Positions 46,201 through 55,519 of a stretch of DNA of 64,000 nt are shown in pieces. Both the position numbers and the translations under genes were made by a program. Location of the stretch: NCBI GenBank assembly GCA_947363565.1, contig CANAPP010000001.1:78077-142076 (forward strand), given 5' to 3'. Numbering within the stretch: the stretch's first letter is position 1; each line of letters opens with the position of its first letter. The stretch is from an uncultured Lachnospiraceae bacterium (lineage in GTDB: Bacteria; Bacillota; Clostridia; Lachnospirales; Lachnospiraceae). The notes beneath the pieces were generated by a model. The model was given only the letters and a program-made list of their open reading frames with translations, did no database searches and was not told the DNA's origin.

Positions 46201-46381
46201 ATGCTGTAAGTTGTAAAGATTTAATTCTGTCAGAGATGGTAGAAAATGAAGTAGTGAAAGGGGCTATCGGGAAATAGATAGTCCCTTGAATTAAAATGTA
46301 ACTGGACGGATATATCATCAGTTCGAAGACTCCCCGCGTTGCTGTACTATGGCATTATCGTATAGTTTGATACGAACCAGG

Positions 46382-46440
46382 TCAAAAAAAGAAAAAACAG
46401 CCAAACCCCGCGATTTTCCAAGGGTTTTAGCTGTTTTTTC
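46382..46440 (-). terminator. Terminator of the tRNA-Leu transcript
   Basis: AAAAAACAGC...GCTGTTTTTT (46391-46440) with an inner paired block is followed on the minus strand by CTTTTTTT. It is close behind the tRNA and symmetric enough to stop the plus-strand Ig-like gene as well. Confidence 0.85.
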
Positions 46441-46444
46441 TGTC

Positions 46445-46527
46445 TGCGGATGGTGGGACTTGAACCCACACGAGGTTGCCCCCGCAAGATTTTGAGTCTT
46501 GTGCGTCTGCCATTCCGCCACATCCGC
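46445..46527 (-). tRNA. tRNA-Leu (anticodon CAA)
   Basis: On the minus strand the acceptor GCGGATG pairs with CATCCGC, the anticodon stem CAAGA/TCTTG holds the loop CTCAAAA with CAA at positions 34-36, and a long variable arm and a T-loop GTTCAAGTC follow. The 83-nt length with a class II variable arm fits tRNA-Leu reading UUG. The 3' CCA is not encoded. Confidence 0.95.
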
Positions 46528-46556
46528 TCAGCCTGTCTTTCCTCAAGCCGATATTC

Positions 46557-46585
46557 ATTGTAACACAATGTTTTCCAAATTACAA
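46557..46585 (-). promoter_or_regulatory. Promoter of tRNA-Leu
   Basis: On the minus strand TTGTAA (46580-46585), a 17-bp spacer and an extended TGT-TACAAT box (46557-46562) lie 30 bp before the tRNA. Confidence 0.75.
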
Positions 46586-46603
46586 CAATTTTTTGCGCGG
46601 ACG

Positions 46604-47626
46604 TTATAGTTTTTTAAACCATTTCCCTGCCGCCGAAAGATCCGACGCTTTAAACCCGCCGGTCCTCTTAGAGGAACGCTTCAGTAATGAGCAACTTTCA
46701 TCCTTATTAGAAAGGTTCCAGCACACATAGCTGATCTTCTTTTTCTTCAAAAACTTTATCCACTTGTTCGCCTCGGATTTATCGATCCGCCCGTTGCCGG
46801 AGCTTTCGGAGATGCCGAACTCGCTGACGAATACGGGAAGGCCTTTTTTCACGGCCTGTTCCACCTTTTTACGGTAAGTGTCTTTGTGGGTTGCCGCGTA
46901 AAAATGAAAAGTATACATCAGGTTAGAATAGCCTTTTATGGGGCTGTCGGCGGCAGTGTCAACGTCCTGGGACCAGGTGGGCGTCCCCACGAGGATGATG
47001 TTCTTCTTGTCGTAGATGCGGATGGCCTTGATGACGGACTTTGCGTAGGCCTTGATGTCCTTCCACTGGGTGCCGCCGTTTGGCTCATTGCAGATCTCGT
47101 AGAGGACATTCTTGTGGTTTCTATATTTTTTTGCCATTTCCTTAAAGAAGGATACCGCCTGTTTTTTGTTCTTGTTGGGGTTGTTGTCGCTCAGGATATG
47201 CCAGTCGATGATGACATACATGCCGAGATCCGTGGCGTATTTTACTCCTTTATGGATCAGGCTTTTAAGCTCCTTCTTGCTGCCGCCGGAACAGTAGCCG
47301 TTATATTCTTCCGTGTACATGGCAAGGCGGATGCAGTTGACGCCCCAGTTGTCCCGGAGAGACTTGAAGGCATCGGGGTTTACGTATTCTGGAAACCAGT
47401 TGATGCCGTGGGTACTGACACCTTTGAGCGTGACGACCTTGCCCTTGCTGTTGACGAGGGAAGATTTTTTTACTTTGAGCCGCCCGTTTTTCTTAAGCGG
47501 TGTCAAAGCTTTGGCCTTTTTGGCCGGCGCGGCAGTCGCGGTATCAGCCGGAACGGCAAGAAAGAGCGTCACTGCGATAAAAAAGCTAAGGAGCCTTAGG
47601 ATAGATAGCCTTACATTCATTTTCAT
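46604..47626 (-). CDS. Secreted GH5-family glycanase (endoglucanase-like)
   Basis: The 340-residue enzyme has a signal peptide (cleavage near residue 33 after TATAAPA-like Ala stretch) and a GH5 TIM barrel: GVSTHGINWFPEY near 70, NCIRLAMY near 97, VIIDWHILSDNNP near 138, the acid/base Glu in YEICNEPNGG near 180 and the nucleophile Glu in VFVSEFG near 268. GH5 enzymes cut beta-1,4-glucans or mannans; the actual polymer is not clear. There is no carbohydrate-binding or dockerin module. The ATG at 47626 follows AAAGGGGA. It has its own promoter and is convergent toward the tRNA. Confidence 0.9.
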   Translation of the reverse strand: MKMNVRLSILRLLSFFIAVTLFLAVPADTATAAPAKKAKALTPLKKNGRLKVKKSSLVNSKGKVVTLKGVSTHGINWFPEYVNPDAFKSLRDNWGVNCIRLAMYTEEYNGYCSGGSKKELKSLIHKGVKYATDLGMYVIIDWHILSDNNPNKNKKQAVSFFKEMAKKYRNHKNVLYEICNEPNGGTQWKDIKAYAKSVIKAIRIYDKKNIILVGTPTWSQDVDTAADSPIKGYSNLMYTFHFYAATHKDTYRKKVEQAVKKGLPVFVSEFGISESSGNGRIDKSEANKWIKFLKKKKISYVCWNLSNKDESCSLLKRSSKRTGGFKASDLSAAGKWFKKL

Positions 47627-47655
47627 AAAGATTCCCCTTTATCCTGTTTTTCATT

Positions 47656-47684
47656 ATCATACCGCAGCGGCGCGGAAAATTCAA
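47656..47684 (-). promoter_or_regulatory. Promoter of the GH5 gene
   Basis: On the minus strand TTGAAT (47679-47684), 17 bp and TATGAT (47656-47661) lie 30 bp before the ATG. Confidence 0.7.
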
Positions 47685-47819
47685 CACCTGCCGGGTGGCT
47701 TTCCGCATTCCATGAAAAATAACCATCAAAAGGGAATATGTAAAAATGTATCAGAATGCCTTTTAAAATATCCGGTTTTGGTGTATAGTAGAAGATGATT
47801 TTTATAATGGAGTGGACAG

Positions 47820-50444
47820 ATGAGTGAAAAGATTGTATTAATTGACGGACACAGCATATTAAACCGGGCATTTTACGGGCTGCCGGACCTTACTAATTCC
47901 GAAGGGCTCCACACTAATGCCATATATGGTTTTCTGAATATTATGTTTCGGATACTGGAGGAGGAAAAGCCGGAGTATCTGACGGTTGCCTTCGACGTTC
48001 ATGCACCGACCTTCCGCCACGAGATGTACAAGGAGTACAAGGGCACGAGAAAGCCGATGGCGGAGGAGTTAAGAGAGCAGGTCCCGGTCATCAAGGAAGT
48101 GCTTATGGCCATGGGCATCCGGATCATCGAGCAGGCAGGGCTTGAGGCGGACGACCTGCTTGGAACTCTTGCGAAGCGGAGCGAAGAGCGGGGGATGGAC
48201 GTGTCGGTGATCTCCGGCGACAGGGATCTCCTGCAGCTTGCCACGGACCGGGTGAAGATCCGGATCCCTAAGACGAAGCAGGGACGCACCGAGGTGGAGG
48301 ATTACTATGCCGCTGATGTAAAGGCGCGGTATCAGGTGACGCCCCGTGAGTTTATCGACCTCAAGGCACTGATGGGGGATACGGCGGATAATATCCCCGG
48401 GGTTCCGAGCATCGGCGAGAAGACGGCGACGAAGATCATTGCCGAGTATCACTCCATTGAAAATGCTTACGAACACGCGGACGAGCTAAAGCCGCCCAGG
48501 GCGTCAAAGGCGTTAAAGGAGCACTGGCATCTGGCGGTGCTGAGCAAAGAGCTTGCGACGATTGCGTGCAGTGCGGACATTGCTTACGATTTTTCCAGGG
48601 CGAAGCTTGGGAATATCTATACCGAGGAGGCGTATGCGTATTTTCAGCGCCTGCAGTTTAAAAACCTTCTGGGGCGTTTTACAGTGACGGCACCGTCTAA
48701 TTCTGTGGAAGATCATTTCCGGGTGATCACGGATAAAAAAGAGGCGGAGGATATCTTTTCGCGGGCGAAAAGGGCTGAGACTGCCGGAGCCGTTATCTTT
48801 AAGGATACAGAAAAACTGCTGCCGCTGTTTGCCGGCAGTGCGGATATAGGCGGCATCGGCCTTTGCTTTTCCGCGGAGGATATCTGCTGTATCCGCTGTG
48901 CGGACGACACGGGCGGTATAGAAAAAGACTGGCTATTGACAGAGCTTTCGGCAGTTGCGGAGAATGCAGGCAGATTTGCCGTATTTGACCTTAAGGCACT
49001 GCTTAATGACCTGGAGATTATGGACAGAGAGCGCTGTTTTGACGTGCTGGTGGCGGCCTACCTTCTGAACCCGTTAAACAGCGGCTACACCTATGAGGAT
49101 GTGGCAAGGGAGCAGCTTGACCTGATCATCGATGAGAAGACAGCACAGCAGATGAAGGTCTGCTATGAGGCGTACACCGTATATGCCGCGGCAAAAAAGC
49201 TTGAAAAACGGCTTGTTGAGAGCGGGATGGATACGCTGTTTCGGGAGATTGAGATGCCGCTGGTATTCACCCTCTATGAGATGGAGAAAAACGGGGTAAA
49301 GGCCGAAGGGGAAGCTTTAAAAATATACGGCGGCCAGCTCTATACCAGGATCACAGAGCTTGAGAAGGAGATCTGCGCCGATGCCGGGGAAGCCTTTAAC
49401 ATCAATTCCCCGAAGCAGCTCGGGGTGATCCTGTTTGAGAAGATGGGCATCAAGGGCGGCAAGAAGACAAAGACCGGCTATTCTACGGCGGCGGATGTGC
49501 TGGAAAAGCTTGCGCCGGATTATCCGATCGTTGATAAGATCCTGGAGTACCGGCAGCTTACGAAGTTAAAGTCTACTTACGCCGACGGCCTTTCAAACTT
49601 TATCGGGGAGGACGGGCGGATCCACGGGAAATTCAACCAGACGATAACCGCCACGGGAAGGATCAGCAGCACAGAGCCGAATCTGCAGAATATCCCTGTC
49701 CGGATGGAGCTTGGACGGCTGATCCGGAAGGTATTCGTACCGGAGGAAGGGTATGTGTTCGTGGACGCGGATTATTCCCAGATCGAGCTGCGGGTGCTTG
49801 CCCACTGTTCGGGGGATGAAAAGCTGATCAGGGCGTATAAGGAAGAGGCAGACATCCACCGGATCACAGCTTCCCAGGTATTCCACACGCCTTTTGGCGA
49901 GGTGACGGATTTCCAGAGAAGGAATGCCAAGGCGGTGAATTTCGGCATTGTATACGGGATCAGCTCCTTTGGGCTCAGCCGTGACTTAAGCATTTCCAAG
50001 AAAGAGGCGGCTAAGTACATTGAGGATTACTTCCATACCTATCCGGGGATCAAAGTATTCCTGGACAGATCGGTGAAGGACGCGAAAGACAGGGGTTACG
50101 CGGTGACGATGTTTGGCAGGCGCCGTCCGGTGCCGGAGTTATCCTCAAGCAATTTCATGCAGCGCTCCTTCGGTGAGAGGGTAGCCATGAATTCCCCGAT
50201 TCAGGGAACGGCGGCGGATATCATGAAGATCGCCATGATCGGTGTGGAGAGGCGGCTTAAGGAAGAGGGCTTAAAGTCCAGGCTTGTGCTTCAGGTCCAT
50301 GACGAGCTTTTGGTTGAGGCATGGAAGCCGGAGCTTTCAGATGTACAGAGGATACTGAAAGAGGAGATGGAGCAGGCGGCAGATTTGTCTGTGCCTCTTG
50401 AGATAGATATGCATACGGGTACCAGCTGGTACGAGGCAAAGTAG
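47820..50444 (+). CDS. polA: DNA polymerase I (exonuclease-like middle domain without active-site residues)
   Basis: PolA fills gaps and removes RNA primers. The 874-residue protein has the 5' nuclease domain at 1-290 (VLIDGHSILNRAFYG, then QAGLEADDLLGTLA and MGDTADNIPGVPSIGEKTA), a middle domain at about 300-470 and the polymerase domain with motif A VDADYSQIELRVLAH, motif B RRNAKAVNFGIVYGIS and motif C LQVHDELLVE. The middle domain lacks the DTE residues of a 3'-5' exonuclease, so it should not proofread; this is common in Firmicutes. The ATG follows ATGGAGTGG. It starts an operon with coaE. Confidence 0.97.
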   Translation: MSEKIVLIDGHSILNRAFYGLPDLTNSEGLHTNAIYGFLNIMFRILEEEKPEYLTVAFDVHAPTFRHEMYKEYKGTRKPMAEELREQVPVIKEVLMAMGIRIIEQAGLEADDLLGTLAKRSEERGMDVSVISGDRDLLQLATDRVKIRIPKTKQGRTEVEDYYAADVKARYQVTPREFIDLKALMGDTADNIPGVPSIGEKTATKIIAEYHSIENAYEHADELKPPRASKALKEHWHLAVLSKELATIACSADIAYDFSRAKLGNIYTEEAYAYFQRLQFKNLLGRFTVTAPSNSVEDHFRVITDKKEAEDIFSRAKRAETAGAVIFKDTEKLLPLFAGSADIGGIGLCFSAEDICCIRCADDTGGIEKDWLLTELSAVAENAGRFAVFDLKALLNDLEIMDRERCFDVLVAAYLLNPLNSGYTYEDVAREQLDLIIDEKTAQQMKVCYEAYTVYAAAKKLEKRLVESGMDTLFREIEMPLVFTLYEMEKNGVKAEGEALKIYGGQLYTRITELEKEICADAGEAFNINSPKQLGVILFEKMGIKGGKKTKTGYSTAADVLEKLAPDYPIVDKILEYRQLTKLKSTYADGLSNFIGEDGRIHGKFNQTITATGRISSTEPNLQNIPVRMELGRLIRKVFVPEEGYVFVDADYSQIELRVLAHCSGDEKLIRAYKEEADIHRITASQVFHTPFGEVTDFQRRNAKAVNFGIVYGISSFGLSRDLSISKKEAAKYIEDYFHTYPGIKVFLDRSVKDAKDRGYAVTMFGRRRPVPELSSSNFMQRSFGERVAMNSPIQGTAADIMKIAMIGVERRLKEEGLKSRLVLQVHDELLVEAWKPELSDVQRILKEEMEQAADLSVPLEIDMHTGTSWYEAK

Positions 50445-50489
50445 CAGGAAACACCATGGATGAAACGGCTGTTATGTAGGAGGAGAAAG

Positions 50490-51080
50490 ATGAAGATTAT
50501 TGGAATTACCGGAGGAGTGGGCGCTGGCAAGACACAGATTCTTGAATATCTGAATAACAAATACGGGGCAACCATCTGTCAGACGGACAAGGTGGCAAAA
50601 AAGCTGCAGAAAAAAGGCGGCGACTGCTATGATGCGATCGTATCCCATTTTGGGGAGGAGATCCTTGACGGGAAGGGAGAGCTTAACCGGAGCCTTCTGG
50701 CGGATATCGTGTTCAATGACCAGAAGGAGCGAAAGATTCTGAACGGGATCGTCCACCCTGCGGTCAAGGAAGAGGTCAAAAAAAAGATCGCTCAGGAGGA
50801 GCGCAGGCACACCAACATTTTTATCATTGAATCCGCACTTCTGATCGAGGACGATTACGATGAGATTTGCGATGAGCTGTGGTATATCTATGTGAAGGAC
50901 GATATCCGCAAGAAGCGGCTGATCTTCTCCCGCGGGTACGACGCGAAGAAGGTGGATGAGATCATCGCGGCGCAGCTTCCCAAGGATGAGTTTTTAAGGT
51001 ATTGCGACCGGGTGATCGACAACAGCGGTGTCTTTGCGGAGACGATGATGCAGCTCGACCACATCATAAAAGATATATAG
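50490..51080 (+). CDS. coaE: Dephospho-CoA kinase
   Basis: CoaE phosphorylates dephospho-CoA in the last step of coenzyme A synthesis. The 196-residue protein has the P-loop IGITGGVGAGKTQIL at its start, CQTDKVAKKLQKKG near 36, GIVHPAVKEEV near 88 and the LID arginine region KKRLIFSRGYD. The ATG at 50490 follows TAGGAGGAGAAAG; the upstream in-frame ATG at 50460 would add ten unusual basic residues. polA-coaE linkage is common in Firmicutes. It is 45 bp after polA and 18 bp before the next gene. Confidence 0.95.
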   Translation: MKIIGITGGVGAGKTQILEYLNNKYGATICQTDKVAKKLQKKGGDCYDAIVSHFGEEILDGKGELNRSLLADIVFNDQKERKILNGIVHPAVKEEVKKKIAQEERRHTNIFIIESALLIEDDYDEICDELWYIYVKDDIRKKRLIFSRGYDAKKVDEIIAAQLPKDEFLRYCDRVIDNSGVFAETMMQLDHIIKDI

Positions 51081-51098
51081 AACAGGCAGGTTACATAG

Positions 51099-51896
51099 AT
51101 GAGATTATGCAGTATAGCAAGCGGGAGCAGCGGGAATTGTATCTATATCGGGGATGAGCGCACGCACCTGCTTGTGGATACCGGGATCAGCAAAAAAAGG
51201 GTGGAGCAGGGGCTGTCTTTGCTTGACATAAAGGGCGAGGAGCTTAAAGGGATTTTTGTCACTCACGAACACATCGACCATATCCAGGGACTCGGTGTGT
51301 TCTGCCGCAAATACAGGACACCTGTATTTGCGACGAAAGGAACCATAGAAGGAATCAGAAGATGCAGTTCCCTCGGGAAGCTTCCTGAGGGGATTCTTCA
51401 TGAAATCCGGATCGACGAGGAGTTCATGCTCGGCGGACTTGCGGTCACGCCCTTTGCCATTTCCCACGATGCCAATGAACCGTCGGGCTACCGCATCGAG
51501 GGCGGGGGAAAGGCGGCCGCGGTGGCGACCGACCTTGGAACCTACGATTCCTACATTATTGAAAAGCTTAAGAACCTTGACGGAATCGTCCTGGAGGCCA
51601 ACCATGACACCCATATGCTGGAGGTAGGGCCTTACCCTTATCCGCTTAAGCAGCGGGTGATGGGCGATACGGGACATTTGTCAAATGAATTGTCAGGACG
51701 GCTTCTTTGTGCTATACTTCATGATGGACTGAAGGCAGTCGTGCTGGGGCACTTAAGCAAGGAGAATAATTATGCCGAGCTTGCTTATGAGACGGTGAAG
51801 CTGGAGGTCAGCCTGGGGGACAATCCCTACAGGGGAGAGGATATTCCTATTATTGTGGCGAAGAGAGATACAGTTTCGGACATTATTGCGCTGTAA
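51099..51896 (+). CDS. WalJ/YycJ-like MBL-fold metallohydrolase
   Basis: The 265-residue protein is a metallo-beta-lactamase-fold hydrolase with SIASGSSGNCIYIG at the N-terminus, the metal motif VTHEHIDHIQGL near 57, EANHDTHML near 168 and HLSKENNYAEL near 215. This matches YycJ/WalJ proteins, which in Bacillus are linked to cell wall and DNA-replication coordination and may be nucleases. Here it follows coaE rather than a walRK operon. The ATG follows GGCAGG, a weak site. Confidence 0.9.
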   Translation: MRLCSIASGSSGNCIYIGDERTHLLVDTGISKKRVEQGLSLLDIKGEELKGIFVTHEHIDHIQGLGVFCRKYRTPVFATKGTIEGIRRCSSLGKLPEGILHEIRIDEEFMLGGLAVTPFAISHDANEPSGYRIEGGGKAAAVATDLGTYDSYIIEKLKNLDGIVLEANHDTHMLEVGPYPYPLKQRVMGDTGHLSNELSGRLLCAILHDGLKAVVLGHLSKENNYAELAYETVKLEVSLGDNPYRGEDIPIIVAKRDTVSDIIAL

Positions 51897-51918
51897 GCAA
51901 AGTTTAAGGAGGATGGAT

Positions 51919-52191
51919 ATGAAAAAATGTATCATTACAGTAGTAGGTAAGGACCGGGTCGGGATCATTGCCAGGGTGTGCGCTTACCTTGCGGAGGCGA
52001 ATATTAATATTCTGGATATTTCCCAGACCATTGTGGACGGTTATTTTAACATGATGGCGATCGTGGATACGACTGAGACGACAAAGGAGATTGCGGTAGC
52101 GGCAAAAGAGCTTGCCGAACTGGGGCAGTCGATCGGGGTGAACATCCAGTGCCAGCGGGAAGAGATTTTTGAGAAAATGCACAGATTATAA
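51919..52191 (+). CDS. ACT-domain protein (UPF0237 family)
   Basis: The 90-residue protein is one ACT domain (IITVVGKDRVGIIARVCAYL, then NINILDISQTIVDGYFNMM). It is related to GcvR-type regulatory domains that bind amino acids. I chose the ATG at 51919, six bases after AAGGAGG; the ATG at 51913 touches the site. It always pairs with the next gene, so the two proteins probably form a regulatory or enzymatic pair whose role is unknown. Confidence 0.93.
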   Translation: MKKCIITVVGKDRVGIIARVCAYLAEANINILDISQTIVDGYFNMMAIVDTTETTKEIAVAAKELAELGQSIGVNIQCQREEIFEKMHRL

Positions 52192-52212
52192 AGTGGGAGA
52201 GGCAGGGCATCT

Positions 52213-53577
52213 ATGATCAATCAGTTTGAAGTGACAGAGACACAAAAGATGATCAGCCAGGAGAATCTTGATGTGCGTACCATAACGCTTGGCATCAGTC
52301 TTCTCGACTGTATCGATGCGGATCTGAATAGGCTTAATGAAAAGATTTATAAAAAAATAACGGCGCTTGCCAGAGATCTTGTGGAGACCGGGGAGAAGAT
52401 TGAGCTGGAGTTCGGTATCCCGATCGTGAACAAGCGGATCTCCGTGACGCCCATCGGCCTGATCGGCGGGACAGCGTGCAAGTGTACGGAGGATTACGTC
52501 ACCATCGCAAAGACCCTTGACCGGGCGGCGAAGGAAGTCGGGGTCAACTTTATCGGCGGGTACTCGGCGCTGGTATCGAAAGCGATGACAAAGAGCGATG
52601 AACTGCTCATCCGCTCGGTCCCGAAAGCACTGGCCGGAACAGAGCGGGTGTGCTGCTCCATCAACGTAGGCTCCACACGGACAGGCATCAATATGGATGC
52701 AGTGCGCCTTTGCGGAGAGGTGGTAAAGGAGACGGCCATGGAGACGAAGGAGATGGATTCTATCGGCTGTGCGAAGCTGGTCGTGTTCTGCAACGCGCCG
52801 GATGATAATCCGTTTATGGCAGGAGCGTTCCTCGGGGTTACCGAGGGGGATATGGTGATCAATGTAGGCGTCAGCGGCCCGGGGGTAGTCAAGCACGCCT
52901 TGGAAGAGGTCCGGGGACAGGGCTTTGAAAAGCTCTGTGAGACCATCAAAAAGACAGCGTTCAAGGTGACGAGAGTCGGACAGCTTGTGGCAGGCGAGGC
53001 GTCTAAGCGGATGGGCATTCCTTTTGGGATCGTCGACCTTTCCCTTGCGCCTACGCCGGCGGTAGGGGATAGTGTGGCGGAGATATTAGAAGAGATCGGC
53101 CTTGAGCGGGCAGGCGCGCCGGGGACGACGGCAGCCCTCGCCATGCTGAACGACCAGGTGAAAAAGGGCGGAGTTATGGCGTCTTCTTATGTAGGCGGGC
53201 TCAGCGGCGCATTTATCCCGGTCAGTGAGGATCAGGGGATGATCGACGCGGTGAACGCCGGCTCCCTTACGCTGGAAAAATTAGAGGCCATGACCTGCGT
53301 CTGCTCGGTGGGTCTTGATATGATCGCCATCCCGGGGAAGACGAAAGCGTCCACCATATCCGGGATCATCGCCGATGAGATGGCTATCGGCATGGTGAAC
53401 CAGAAGACGACGGCGGTGCGGCTCATCCCGGTTATCGGAAAAGACGTGGGAGATACCGCGCAGTTCGGCGGCCTTCTCGGATATGCACCGATCATGCCGG
53501 TAAATGAATTCGGTTGCGATGCATTTATCGCAAGAAAGGGAAGGATCCCTGCGCCGATACACAGCTTTAAAAATTAA
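52213..53577 (+). CDS. PFL-family protein, UPF0210/DUF711
   Basis: This 454-residue protein belongs to the UPF0210 (DUF711) family, whose fold resembles pyruvate formate-lyase. It starts with [20 protein letters not shown], has the conserved [18 protein letters not shown] near 115 and the VGEVDLSLAP-like [20 protein letters not shown] near 277. The Gly-rich C-terminus lacks the glycyl-radical motif of true formate-lyases. Function is unknown. It lies 21 bp after the ACT gene, as in many Firmicutes. Confidence 0.93.
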   Translation: MINQFEVTETQKMISQENLDVRTITLGISLLDCIDADLNRLNEKIYKKITALARDLVETGEKIELEFGIPIVNKRISVTPIGLIGGTACKCTEDYVTIAKTLDRAAKEVGVNFIGGYSALVSKAMTKSDELLIRSVPKALAGTERVCCSINVGSTRTGINMDAVRLCGEVVKETAMETKEMDSIGCAKLVVFCNAPDDNPFMAGAFLGVTEGDMVINVGVSGPGVVKHALEEVRGQGFEKLCETIKKTAFKVTRVGQLVAGEASKRMGIPFGIVDLSLAPTPAVGDSVAEILEEIGLERAGAPGTTAALAMLNDQVKKGGVMASSYVGGLSGAFIPVSEDQGMIDAVNAGSLTLEKLEAMTCVCSVGLDMIAIPGKTKASTISGIIADEMAIGMVNQKTTAVRLIPVIGKDVGDTAQFGGLLGYAPIMPVNEFGCDAFIARKGRIPAPIHSFKN

Positions 53578-53612
53578 ATCCAGATGATTATTGAAAAAGA
53601 GAGGTAAATTGA

Positions 53613-54470
53613 ATGGGAAAAATAGCGATTGTGACAGACAGTAACAGCGGGATCACCCAGCGCCAGGCAAAGGTGATGGGGATCTATGTACTGCCGATGC
53701 CATTTTTCATTAACGGAGATATGTACTTTGAGGATATTACCCTGACCCAGGAAGAATTCTACCAGAAGCTTATGGAGGATGCGGATATCTCCACTTCCCA
53801 GCCGTCGCCGGCGGATGTGATGGAGCTGTGGGACGATGTTCTCAAGGAATATGAGGAACTCATCCATATCCCTATGTCCAGCGGGCTCAGCAGCTCCTGT
53901 GAGACGGCGCTTTCTCTTGCCCAGGATTATGACGGGAGAGTGCATGTGGTGGATAACCAGCGGATATCCATCACCCAGCGCCAGTCCGTCCTTGATGCTC
54001 TCAGGATGGCGGAGAAAGGGATGAGCGCGAAGGAGATTGTCGATGTGCTCATGGAAGAAAAATTAGAAGCCAGCATATACATTACGGTCGATACGCTGAA
54101 ATACCTGAAAAAGGGCGGGCGCGTGACGGCTGCGGGCGCCGCTCTCGGCGCGGTGCTCAACATTAAGCCGGTGCTGCAGATCCAGGGAGAAAAGCTTGAC
54201 GCATTTGCCAAGGTGAGAGGCTTTAAGGCGGCGAAAAAGAAGATGCTTGATGCCATGGAAAAGGATATTACCGGGCGTTTTGCAGGGAAAAAGATTTTGC
54301 TTATGGCGGCCTACACCTGCTCTGCCGGGGAGGCCGAAGAGTGGAAGAAAGAAATAATGGCAAGGTTCCCGGGATACGAGATCCATATGGATCCGTTGTC
54401 GTTAAGTGTCTCCTGCCATATCGGGCCTGGCTCTATCGCCATTGCGTGCTGTAAGGAGCTTGACGTTTAA
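53613..54470 (+). CDS. DegV-family fatty-acid-binding protein
   Basis: The 285-residue protein has the DegV fold: IVTDSNSGITQRQAKVMGI at the N-terminus, TSQPSPADVMELW near 58, HIPMSSGLSSSCETA near 88, and the C-terminal GPGSIAIACC. DegV/FakB proteins hold one fatty acid and hand it to the kinase FakA for phosphorylation. The lipid contacts cannot be read in detail. It is 35 bp after the UPF0210 gene and ends at a terminator. A FakA C-terminal-like small protein lies 2.5 kb further on. Confidence 0.92.
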   Translation: MGKIAIVTDSNSGITQRQAKVMGIYVLPMPFFINGDMYFEDITLTQEEFYQKLMEDADISTSQPSPADVMELWDDVLKEYEELIHIPMSSGLSSSCETALSLAQDYDGRVHVVDNQRISITQRQSVLDALRMAEKGMSAKEIVDVLMEEKLEASIYITVDTLKYLKKGGRVTAAGAALGAVLNIKPVLQIQGEKLDAFAKVRGFKAAKKKMLDAMEKDITGRFAGKKILLMAAYTCSAGEAEEWKKEIMARFPGYEIHMDPLSLSVSCHIGPGSIAIACCKELDV

Positions 54471-54516
54471 ACGACCGGACAGGCAGAACATTCAGCCAGA
54501 CAGAAAGTTTAGCGAA

Positions 54517-54566
54517 AAAGGTGTAAAGTTCCTGATCAGTTTACCGGGGCTTTACACCTTTATCTT
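54517..54566. terminator. Bidirectional terminator after degV
   Basis: AAAGGTGTAAAG (54517-54528) pairs perfectly with CTTTACACCTTT (54550-54561). It lies between convergent genes, with A-rich and T-rich flanks. Confidence 0.85.
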
Positions 54567-54571
54567 TGGTC

Positions 54572-55342
54572 TTAGATTGCCGGAAGGAAGAATTCGTTCG
54601 CTTTCCGCTCGCTGCACACCTTTTTCAGCTTAAGTTCCGCTGCTTTCAGGATGGCAGGATTCACCCGGCGGGCTTTTTCGGGGCACAGGCTCACACACTG
54701 CATACAGGAGATGCAGGTCTCTTTATTACATCTTTGCGGGTTGTCCGCAGGGATGGCGCCTACGGGGCACCGCTCTGCGCACAGGCCGCATCCGCTGCAG
54801 TTTTTTCCGGCTGACGGGGCGAGGGGAAGGGTGGCATAGGGGCGGTATGGCCGGTTGCCGGGAAGCGCAAGAGAATATGTAGCGGGAAGACTCCCTTTTT
54901 CCAAGATATCCCGGCACCGGGCGGAAAAACGCTGAAGTTCCCGGATATCGCTGTCGTCCGGCCTCCCTGCGCCGTATTTCGGGATGATGGAGTGCCTTGC
55001 GATGGCGGCAGCCGCACCAAAGCACGAAAGATCCGAAGCTTCGGCAGCGTCCTTTAATTCCAGGAGCGTATCTTCATACGCGCGGTTGCCGTATACGGCG
55101 ACAAGGACAGTTTTTGCACCATTGCCGTGTATCCGTTTTAATTTGGAGATGAGGAATTTAGGAACCCTCCCGCCGAAGCTCGGGACGGCGATCATGCAGG
55201 CATCTGTTGGGTCAAAGGAAATGTCAGTGTCCAGGGAACATAAATCGATATACGTTTTTTCGCAGTCCCACACCGGGCAGAGGATGTCAAGAACCTGTTT
55301 TGTGCCTCCGGTAGGGCTGAAAAATAGAGCGTTGATCTTCAT
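54572..55342 (-). CDS. EFR1-type flavodoxin/ferredoxin fusion
   Basis: The 256-residue protein joins a flavodoxin-like domain (FSPTGGTKQVLDIL near 8, then PSFGGRVPKF near 54) with two [4Fe-4S] motifs (CSGCGLCAERCPVGAI near 185 and CISCMQCVSLCPEKARR near 212). This EFR1 architecture is common in anaerobes and is assumed to shuttle electrons, with unknown partners. I used the ATG at 55342 with GGAGGTACC just upstream; a TTG directly before it would add one residue. It is divergent from a GNAT gene. Confidence 0.92.
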   Translation of the reverse strand: MKINALFFSPTGGTKQVLDILCPVWDCEKTYIDLCSLDTDISFDPTDACMIAVPSFGGRVPKFLISKLKRIHGNGAKTVLVAVYGNRAYEDTLLELKDAAEASDLSCFGAAAAIARHSIIPKYGAGRPDDSDIRELQRFSARCRDILEKGSLPATYSLALPGNRPYRPYATLPLAPSAGKNCSGCGLCAERCPVGAIPADNPQRCNKETCISCMQCVSLCPEKARRVNPAILKAAELKLKKVCSERKANEFFLPAI

Positions 55343-55375
55343 CAAGGTACCTCCTTAGGTTGTGGATTTTAGAGT

Positions 55376-55404
55376 ATCATAAGCTCTGTGCGCGGAAAAA
55401 TCAA
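55376..55404 (-). promoter_or_regulatory. Promoter of the EFR1 gene
   Basis: On the minus strand TTGATT (55399-55404), 17 bp and TATGAT (55376-55381) lie about 35 bp before the ATG. Confidence 0.75.
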
Positions 55405-55412
55405 GGGAAAGA

Positions 55413-55441
55413 TTGAAAATCCACTGAGCCGGTGTTATGAT
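55413..55441 (+). promoter_or_regulatory. Promoter of the GNAT gene
   Basis: TTGAAA (55413-55418), 17 bp and an extended TGT-TATGAT (55436-55441) lie about 80 bp before the ATG at 55520. Confidence 0.75.
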
Positions 55442-55519
55442 AATCACAGGTAAAATGCGGCAGAAACAACAGTTGCCGGCAGAATGATCAAAGGATTAAT
55501 ATTACAGGAGGAATAAGCG

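Noticed and set aside
46260..46286. Hairpin GGGCTATC/GATAGTCCC after the Ig-like gene as terminator
   Set aside because: The stem has a bulge and no T-run; the stronger hairpin at 46391-46440 is a better candidate.
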